Source: Diphasiastrum complanatum
Taxonomy: Eukaryota; Streptophyta; Lycopodiopsida; Lycopodiales; Lycopodiaceae
DNA length: 64,000 nt
Direction of reading: 5' to 3'
Assembly (NCBI GenBank): GCA_029204225.1
Contig: CM055093.1
Span: 32,749,777 to 32,813,776, forward strand
Positions 39,901-49,900 of the stretch are shown piece by piece; positions within the stretch are counted from its first letter, which is position 1; the number at the start of each line of letters is the position of its first letter. The notes under the pieces were generated by a model, which made no database searches, was not told the DNA's origin, and saw only the letters and a list, made by a program, of their open reading frames with translations. A program made the translations under genes and the position numbers.

Positions 39901-42900
39901 CGGAGGAGGGCGCAAAAAAATTTGAGATGAAATGCGAGGGGGGCGGGTAGGTTTAGGTTAGAAAAAATTTAATAAAATATTAAATATTAAATAATATATT
40001 ATATTGTGGTACCGCGGTACCAGTATGGTCCCGCGGTACCGGGATCCGCGGTACTCAGTACCGCAGGACCTATGGTTTAAACCATAGTTGCACTGCGTTT
40101 TTGAAACGCGTTTCAGAATCGCGTTTAGAAACGCGTTTCGGAAATTTTTGAAAAAATTCCAGAAACGTTTTTTTTTTAAATTTTTTTTTTGGGTTTTTTA
40201 TTTGGGCAATATGGGTATCAGATGAAAGCTCTAATTAAGAGCATAATTACTATGTAATTTGCCGACTATTTCGGGTGCAGGATGGTCCAGTTCAGGTGCA
40301 TTAATCCATGTTCGGTTCTGTGAAGGATAAAAATTCAAAACTAACCTCTAGCATGTCTGTTACGATCACAGATGGTCCCAGTAAGTGTGTTTTCGCTCAG
40401 GGAGTGGAAGGCCAATTGCTATTTTTTTTGGTGTGAGAGTGACATGTGTGAGGGTAGGGAATGAGATAAATCATAAATAAAAATCTAGAATGTGCTTGAA
40501 ATTTGAAAGTTGAGGAAAAGAGTCTGAGTGAAAGAGAGTGCGAGGGAGAGAGAACTTAGAAGTTAGTGTGGTGTTAGTTTTAAAAATAGTGTTAGATTAG
40601 TGTGATTGTACCATAATATAAGGATAAGAAAAGTTTTAAAAAAAGTCTTCTTGCCTATTCTTTCTCGTTTCAAACCATCAATGTAACCACTATGTAGTAT
40701 GGATCTAAGGTAGCGGACGGTGCGTCCGAACGCGCGTTTGCGTCCGCGTCCGCGTCCGGACCTAGACGCGCCAGGGCTACGTCCGGGGGTCCGGAGGCGT
40801 CCGCTTTTTTTTTTTAGTTATATTTAGTGACAAAAAAATTAAAAAAAAATGTGGACACGTCCGACCCCGCATCCGGGGGTTGGAAAAAATGTGGGCGCGT
40901 CCGACCCCGCATCCGGGGGTTGGAAAAAATGTGGGCGCGTCCGACCCCACATCCGGGGGTCGGATACGTCCGGGTCCGGACGCCAGACGCGGACGCGGAT
41001 TGCCCGCGTCCAGCCCGGACGCGGATCATGACAATAGGTATTAGTGGGACTTGGAAGTTTTGACATTCAAGTCAGTCCAAGATTGATCATTGATTAATAT
41101 AATCTACATTGCCTAAACACTAAAAAGACACTTGGTTTGCCATAATAGAAGGCTAGAAATAAAATCCCCTCCCAAAAAAAGTCCAAAGACCACTTCGCCG
41201 TATCTTTCCAATTTCAAAACACCAATTTATGTTACAAATCTCCTAGCATCTATGTAGTATGGATATGACAATAGGTATTAGGTGGGATAAGAGTTCCGAA
41301 CGTTGATTATTATAATCTACAGTGCCTAAACACGAAAAAAAGCACAACTAAAACCCCACTTTTATTGGCCTCATATGAAGCCTGATTTAGTCACTCTTAT
41401 TCAATGTCTAGAACTCCTAACCTTCTTCAACATTGGCCTATTTCGCATCGTCAATGGACTGAAATTTCTATGGATTTTATATTAGGCTTTCCACACAATT
41501 TGTCTCGTTGCGGTAGATTGTTTCTCCAAAAAAACACATTTTCGTCCTATCAAGTGTACTCTTACGTCTAAACAATGTGCTCGCATTTTCTTATCTGAGA
41601 TATTTCACCTTCATGGCCTTCCACATTCCATTCTTACTAAATGTGATTCTCATTTTAATTCTGGTTTTTGGAAGGAATTTATCCGCATTTTGGATGTTCA
41701 AATTTTTATGGGAAATGCTTATCATTCATCACTGATGGTCAATCAAAGGTTCTGAATCATATTTTGAAAAATTATTTGCTTAACTTTGTCTCACTTCTGG
41801 TCGAGATTGGAATTAGCATTTGTATTTTGCAAAATACAATTATAACGTAAGTAGCAGCACAAGTGTGTCTCCTTTTCTCCTGGCTATCGGATGTTCACCA
41901 GTTTTACCAGATATACCACTATCCCCTGATGATGTCTCTCTTACTTTATCTTCTGTTCTTGTTAATGCTCGTAATTGTATTGTGCAGGCACAACATCATT
42001 TAGCACGCGTTCATCATCAGTATAAGTTTGGGGCTGATCGTCATATGTCTTTTCTAGAATCTGTTGAGGGTCAGGTCAGTCTATTTACCTCTCTGTCTTT
42101 CTTTTGCTTGCCCTAAATTTGTTCAGGTCGCTCGCTTACAAAAAGGTTGTATGCACATTGCTATGGTCCTTTCTAGATCCTCGAAAAATTTTGTCTTGTC
42201 ACATACCATTTACAGCTGCCTGACACTAAGCGTGTCTGTGGTATCTTTCATATCAATTTACTTAACTCTTCTCTTTTTCCTGGTGAACCTCATGATCCTT
42301 CCAACCCTAAGATCCTTCCTTTTATGCATGTTCCTATATCGCAAGTTTGGGTCCTTCTCTGTCGACGTCGTTGCCTCATCCAGTTTCTTGTCCAGTGGGA
42401 TGGTTAACCTATTGATGAGGCTACTTGGAGTCTTTTGATGTCTTTGCACACACACTTTTATTACAGGAACAAGCTCGCTCTCTTCACGATACTGCTATTG
42501 TTGATCTTCCTATCGATGATGTATCTCCTGTTATTGTTGTTGCTTCTCTTGATGTTGATGTACCTAATATTGATGGTCCCGATACTCCACTCATTGTTGA
42601 TAATAACCTCTCAATCACTCGACATCCGACAGTAATTACTTACTAATATGATTTCATTTCTACTAGACAGTTGCATAAGCTTTAAAGTACTAAAAGCGTG
42701 GCTGTACGGGATTCAGCTCTTGGACTGGCACCTTTAGAACGAAATTATAATCCACAAAAGAAAACAACAAACAACAGTACAAAAGTAGCTCTAGCAACTA
42801 GAAGTATAGTCCAAATTGAGGGCAATGTTTTAAAAGGGGGGCGTGTTATGGAAACACAGTCCATACTTCTCTACTACACTTATTTGACCCACAACTATTT

Positions 42901-44773
42901 GGGGCATACCCCCTTTAAAATACATTTGATACTTCAATGGGCCAAATGCCCTAATTGGATGCCCTAGAATGATTGCCGAACTACTATAAGTAGAGGCCAT
43001 CATTCGATCATTATTCAGTTTATGTTTTGGAGTTTTGAGCTCTATGTAGGGGAGTTCCATCTTTGTACTGGAGATCTTTGTTGGAGATTTGCCTAAGCGA
43101 CCATTGCTATTCATGCAATTTTCTTCGTTGGAGAAACGCTTTGTGAATTTTTTGCTGTGTTATACTTCATTTGATACCAATATCTATGATTGTGATCATA
43201 ACACACTTGGTCTTTTCCTTGAGGCATACCACACAGTGGCTATCAAGCACTCCAACAAATTCTTAATAGCTCATACATTATGAGAGTGGGGAATGGGGCT
43301 GCTAGGAAACAAGCACGCTTTACTTGGAAGACTTTGTATAGTGCACATAGAATTAATGAACCGTTAACGGTTAATGAACCGTTAACGGTTCAGTACGGTT
43401 CTGAGAACCATACAGTGAGCCCTACGGTTCTCAGAACATTTATGCAGGAACCGTGTGAACCGTGGCAGGTAATTAATTAATTAATTAAATTTTTTTTTCA
43501 GTACACAGGTCTGTGTGGATTAACAAGTCTGTGTGGATTATCGGGTCTGTGTGGATTAACAGGGGATTAACAGGGGATTAACAGGTCTGTGTGGATTAAC
43601 AGTACGGTTCTATGGTCTGTCCAAATCTGTTATGGATCAGGTCCAAATCTGTGTCTGTGTCTGTGTCTGTGTGGATCAGGTCCTATTTTGGACCAGAAAT
43701 TCTATTATGGATCAGGTCCTATTTGTCTGTCCAAATCTATTATGGATCAGGTCCAAATCTGTGTCCAATTCAGGTCCAAATCTGTATACAAAATTTGGTA
43801 ATTAAATAATTGATTAATTAAATACTGGAACAGTACCACGGTTCAATGAACCGTGGTACGGTTCCTTCCACGGTTCCCAGGACCCACGGTTCTGGGAACC
43901 GTGGGATGATAGTGCATAGCAAAGAATACTATTGTTGCACTACTAGAATAGCAATGGGAAACGCATTTCCCCAACCCTACATTTCCCAATAACAAAAGGC
44001 ATATTCATTTATTTGATGGCCCAATTTGACCCATTTGAGTAAAAAATTTAAGGAGCCTTGTTGACTTTATTTCAGCATGCTATCTCTCTCTTGCAACGTG
44101 AATCACTTTCATTGTTCTCCCTCTCGTCCACATGCACGATAGTACTCACCTTGCACTAGTTTGCTTTTGATGACATGGCATTTTCCTCTTTCCTGTTTCC
44201 CACTTCTCAATTATCATTTCCCATTTCCCAAGGGGTATGTGTTTCCTCAGTGAGAAGCATTTCCTAGAACTATAACTACTAGGCCACACCTGAACCTCTA
44301 AATGTCACACCACCTGCGATTTCCATTATCCCAATTAAGAGACACTTTACATCAATTGGAGATTGAGCCAAGCAAATTTTGCTAGAGGATAGTCTTTTTA
44401 GAAAAGCAATATGTCTAAGTTCGAGCCTGAAAAGCATTGAATGTTCTTATGTCCAATATGTTCCAAGGGATAACTATTGCCTCTTCTAAGATTGGTCTAT
44501 CGTATTCTGATCTATCTTCTCTTATCTCAGCAAGTGTTTCTTGGACCAGCACATTGCATTCTATACCAGCACAAGCAACACAGTGACGTTAGTCACTCAC
44601 AAGACGAGTCACGATTGTAACCATGACGTTTTAGTAAACCAGATAGCAACCTTATCTTCTAGTTTCAAGAAGGGAACTATTTGGGGTCCCGCAATTCTTT
44701 TATTTTGAGTTGGAACATATCACTTTGGCAATTTGACTGGGCAGAACCGGTTAGAAACAATGGTGAGGAGCGC

Positions 44774-44860
<87 letters not shown>

Positions 44861-46893
44861 CATACTTGTCTCCTTTGAATCTCCTGGAAAATGAATAACT
44901 TCAGGGCTTCTATTCTGAGTTACACGCTCTTTGGATGTAATCCAGCTATATCCTCGACCTGGTGTGCCAGGAATGGTTGAAGATATCGCATTCAAGCTTT
45001 TTTCTTGAGAAAGGTAAGCTTCCCCATGACTAAGCTTTAAGACACCAGTAACCTCTGGCTCAAGCAAGCTACTAGTGATTCGCACTTGACCATCCACCTG
45101 TCCACTGTGGTTGTCATGTGCAGATATACAGACATATAGCAATTAGAAATCTAGCCTCTCAATCCAATGGTCACACTTAAAAATATGGAACAAACGTTTG
45201 GACTAGCCTGCCTCTCTTCTGAAACCACCAAGACATGATTATTTTATTTTGGAAATCAAAGAAAAAATACTGAGATTAAATATTTCAAATAGTTCCATGC
45301 AATTGTAATTGTGTGCTCAGAGATTTTTGAAAGGATTCATAAGTACAGCTATGCAACAGAAGGTACATACTACAGATGGAAAGAGCCTCTGTCACTAGAG
45401 CAATGTGACTCGATTAACGAGATATCCACCAACAAAACATATCCATTTTCTGACAACACATGAAAAAACTATTGTGCTAACAAACCAAAGCCCCTGTGCA
45501 ACAATATTAATGGATGTTACAATAATCTAGCCATTTTTCAAACATTGAAGATAATGTACCTATACATGTTCCTTGCTCGAATTTCGAGACATTCTGCCTT
45601 CACTTCTATGCTTTTGTTGGCAAGATTTTCTTGAAAGTGAATTGGAAGCTTTCCTCTGACCTCCAAATGACCACGCTTGCCAACACGGCCTTCGAGCCCA
45701 GCTACATGAAGTTCATTGCGCTCCAAAGCAACAGTGCCTCCAAGACCAAAAACAGGTTTAGGCATGAATGGGGATGTGATTGTTACTCTATGAAAAACGG
45801 CATTTCCATTGGCTTCAGGTTTTTCAACTGTGCCTCTCACCTGGCAGAAATGGAGGAAACATGAATGAAAACAAGTAGACTTTATGTGCAAGTTCATGAA
45901 ACATGCAACAGTTACTTTGCACATAGTAGATATGCCATTTCACAACAAATTATACAGTTCAAACAGCTGTTTTTTCTGTGAATTCAAAGGCAGGGAGTGA
46001 GACCTCATGCACAAGCAGCATCACCGTGAAGTTGGCTAAGACCATGTACGTTTTCATCAAAGAACAGGAAGTAAGTCTAGCCCACAAAAAAAGAGCACTA
46101 CAGAACCAAAAGAAAAAGAAAAACCAGTCACAAAGAAATCATGCCAAGAATATTGATTTTCCCTTCAAAACTCAGATGCAAGCTATAAATAGCTTTCACA
46201 TATTTCTCCTAAAAAAGACTGCCTCAATTTACTAGATTTTGGTTGAGATAAATTTCACACCCAAGCTGATCAGTAAATTTGAACTGATGATTGAAAAATC
46301 CATGAAATCAGAAAAGAAATATATAGCATGTAAGTAAATAGATCAGAAAATTTACATCTCACTCCTCGAGTACCTATGTCATTATCTCAATTCCTCAAAC
46401 TTCAAAGTATGTGGGCCTGACCACCAGAGTCTTAAGAAATGATTAAAATATTGTGTTCTAGAATACCACTGAAATGATAATATAGCGCCCTGGTCATGGA
46501 AAGCATAGCCAAAGTGGATATCACCAGGTGATTCACTTAAGAAAAAAAGGAATAAAAATCAAATAGGCATGCTAACAGCTAACAGTGCATGGTAAGACAA
46601 AACAGGCAGGGACTATACATGGTCTCACGTTTTAATTCACAAGGGAAGTGAAAAAATGGCATGGATATCAACTTGTTCTTCCTGATTACACCACATGACA
46701 TTTTAAGTCAAACTTTAGGGCCTGAGGCCTAGTTTCTCAAGACAGAATCTTAAGCATTTTAAGGCTGGATAAAAAGCTTTTTCTTGATTGAACTTCAAAA
46801 ACCTATCAAAAAATAGAGATAACCAGTGTATGAGTCAGAAAAACAAACAGCACGTTGATGGTGTCTTTTGTTCAGGTCAAGCTGTGCAGATTC

Positions 46894-46949
<56 letters not shown>

Positions 46950-49900
46950 CATATGATCATAGAGCCTATAAAACCTCTGGAATCATGTTTTCAATGAGTC
47001 ATTCACAAAGGAAAGATGAGACTTTATTTGAGCATGGGATAACGCATGAAGGTGCATTTTGTGGACGATTATGCTTCCCTCGTTAATTTGCATCATGTCA
47101 AGCATGACAATCACCAAAAAGCTCCTTGGTGACGAAGAAAGACCTTACAATCTGGTCTCTACTACTTGGTATTGATCAATCAGATTTGAATAGATATGCT
47201 TAGGCTCATCTACCTACATGAAGTTTTAAAATATACCTGCAATTTTATGTCAGCATTTCCCTGCAGCCAGTCCGCATAGGGAGTGACAGCTGTGATTAGC
47301 CTCATCCCACCATCTTTCACGGCCGCATCTACATATAATGCTCCAACATTTACAAGCTCCCCTTTGAACGCTTTAACAGTGTCTCCAAGCTGCAAGTCAA
47401 AATTTTCTTCTCCCACTTCATTTTTGTCATTCACTTGACAGGCTTCAACCCCTTCTTTGCTCCAATTGTGTTGATTCATCCAACGATTTGATTTGGTCTT
47501 TTTCTTTTCCATACCATTATCCAACTCCACAACTCTCTGATCATCTGACCCCATTGGAAAGCTTCCTTTGACATGTACATGCCCACTCTGAACTGCAGGT
47601 TCTAGGACTGCGCTAAAAAAGAAACGATTTGCAGATGTGATTGAGGCAGAAACCTCTGCACGACGAAGACTGACACCTCCAAGAATCCCATCAAGTAGCC
47701 TTACTTGAACATCACATTGTGGCCTGTTTAAATGGCCTCTCAAGTCCCCTTCCATGTGAAGAATGCCATTTGCAGAACTATGAGGAAATATAAACAGTGG
47801 AGATGACTTCAGAGTTGAATAACTGAAAGCATGAAGTAAAGGAGGAACAAGTTCTATTGGGAAATTAAGGACAGCAAAATGGAGATTAGAGTTGGGCCCC
47901 AACAACGTTCCATCAGCATGGAGAGTGGCGGCATCCTTTTGTATAAAAATCTTCTCAAGGCGAAGTCCATCTGCATTGCCATATCCACCAACCACAGTGA
48001 CACGCTGAGTTTTATATCTTCCCCACTCCCATTCTTCTCCGTGAAGATCAAAATCTGCCTGTTCCCATCAACCATGTAAGAACTTTTAGATCTAGTATCA
48101 TAGAAACGTTCTGAACTTGCTAGAAAGACAGTATGACATTATGTCTAAATTGGGCGGATTAAAAAGTTGAACTGTTTGCCACTTATTCGAATTTGTAATT
48201 TCTGTGGAAGCAGTTAAACTGCAAGTAAGAATTCCACAGTTAAACTGCAAGTAAGAAAAATGCAATTGGAAACAAGCTTATATTACCTCACATAAGAACA
48301 AATATGAAGGCAAAATACAACATACATAGCATTCAACCTCATTTAATGAGCCTTTCAGCTCTAGTTGAACAAAGGAAGCAATAGAGTTTGGCAGTGGGAA
48401 TTACAGTTGTGTCACCATTTCCTCCCCCACTGGCCTCAACAGCACCATACCAGTGGCCCTTCAATTCCTCGAGCTTCGGAAGTGGCATAGGTTCACGAGT
48501 GCCTTCTTCTAATGCTCGCGAAGGTTTGATCCTCTTGAAATACTGCTTAGATGAACGACGATGCAATCAAGTTGGAAGGATCGATGAGTTGACTTTGCAC
48601 CCATCCAAAACTTACTCTAAAACTGGAATAGAAATCAAACTCCACGGACAAGACCTCAATACATGAATCTATTTTCGACAACAAAACCCTAAAGTACTTT
48701 GAATTTTTCAGAAAAGAAAGTATTGGAAGTCAAGCAAGCTGGAATTGAGCATCAAAACCTATAAACCAGCAAAGTGTGGCTCATAGTTTCAATGATCAAG
48801 TCAGCTAATTTCAGTAAGTACATGCTGCACACATGCTACAACAATTGTACATGACGGCACCGAAGAGCACCGATTCTGGGTGGTAGTCAACTCAAAATAA
48901 AAACAACCCAGTGCTGTTGAGGTTCCCTAGACTAAGTGAACTCAAAGACTTCCAGTCAATCCTCGTCAAAATCAGCCAGGTGTGTGTCTTTGCCTAATCA
49001 ATTTCAGCATTTATAAAGTTTCATTTCAAAAAAAGTGATAACCTCTCTTTGTGCCTTCTTAACTCTTAAGATTTACCTAATACTTAGACTTTTGCTATTT
49101 AGGAACATAATGGAAGAATTTAAGAACCTGCAGTCTCAATGATTAGTGTTGAAAAAGCATCATGCTATACCTCCAAATTTGTGCAGCCATGATACTAAAC
49201 CTTCCTGCTTTCATAAGTACCTACATACATTCTTGAAGGATTAAAAATGACATTTTGGGTAGAAGAAGCATGGTCTTGCCACCATGGACAATCCAGCAGT
49301 GTCTTATGGGCTCAGTCTTATGGACAATCCAACTTTGACTTTGCTGACAAAAACCGATCTTAGAAACAATACAGAACATTTCAGAGCACGCTCAGTCCAT
49401 CAAATGGCTGAAGGAAAGTAGAAATTACTATTTCATTGTGATACTCTCCCTGAAAAAATTGCACCACACAGCTCTTCCATTATCTTCACCTAGTAAGCCA
49501 CTTCTGTGGCATGATGCACTTAAGGATTTATCTTTCAAAATACAGATTTTGATTTAAAAGATATCCACTCTAAATCTAAAGGTTGCAGATAACTATATCT
49601 ATATTTAGATGGGTGCAAACATAGATACATTCATATCCAGATACACATGAAATCCCATAAAGATTTGAAGAAAACAATGGACAAACATAGTAATTGCAAA
49701 TTGGAAAGCCTGCTTAACCTAGACTCCCTGCTTTGTCTCATTTTTGTTTTTTTACTACAAAGTATTTTGTCATGGACAGTGAATATCTTAGCTATGATCT
49801 AGCTACACAATAGCATTCACACAGGTACTCAGGTTACAAAAAGATTTCCAGTAAGTAGCAAGCTCTGGAGTATTTAAACAAAAAACTACCTCCAGTTGTT

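Larger units (their letters stand above)
27484..40074. mobile_element. Outer hAT-like transposon, split by a self-family insertion
   Basis: The element starts CATAGTACC and ends GGACCTATG between two GTTTAAAC copies. Its own sequence is 27484-27635 plus 33881-40074 (about 6.3 kb). The inner copy at 27636-33880 interrupts it in a (TA)n tract just inside its left end. It carries decayed copies of both element genes (34537-34902 and 35399-39720). The 8-bp duplication and the transposase family both indicate hAT. It lies inside the 18.6-kb TIC236 intron. Confidence 0.9.

Noticed and set aside
27484-40074. A simple tandem duplication by unequal crossing-over as the origin of the two hAT copies
   Set aside because: It would not explain the ATATATAT borders around a complete inner element, nor the single left-end module of the outer copy being cut off exactly at the (TA)n tract. 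Nesting is simpler.
44720-45142. Ser-Leu dipeptide tails and Arg-Glu tails in long open frames (also 6753-6953, 20016-20543, 46788-47086, 56646-56987)
   Set aside because: These are translations of CT/GA microsatellites, not protein domains.
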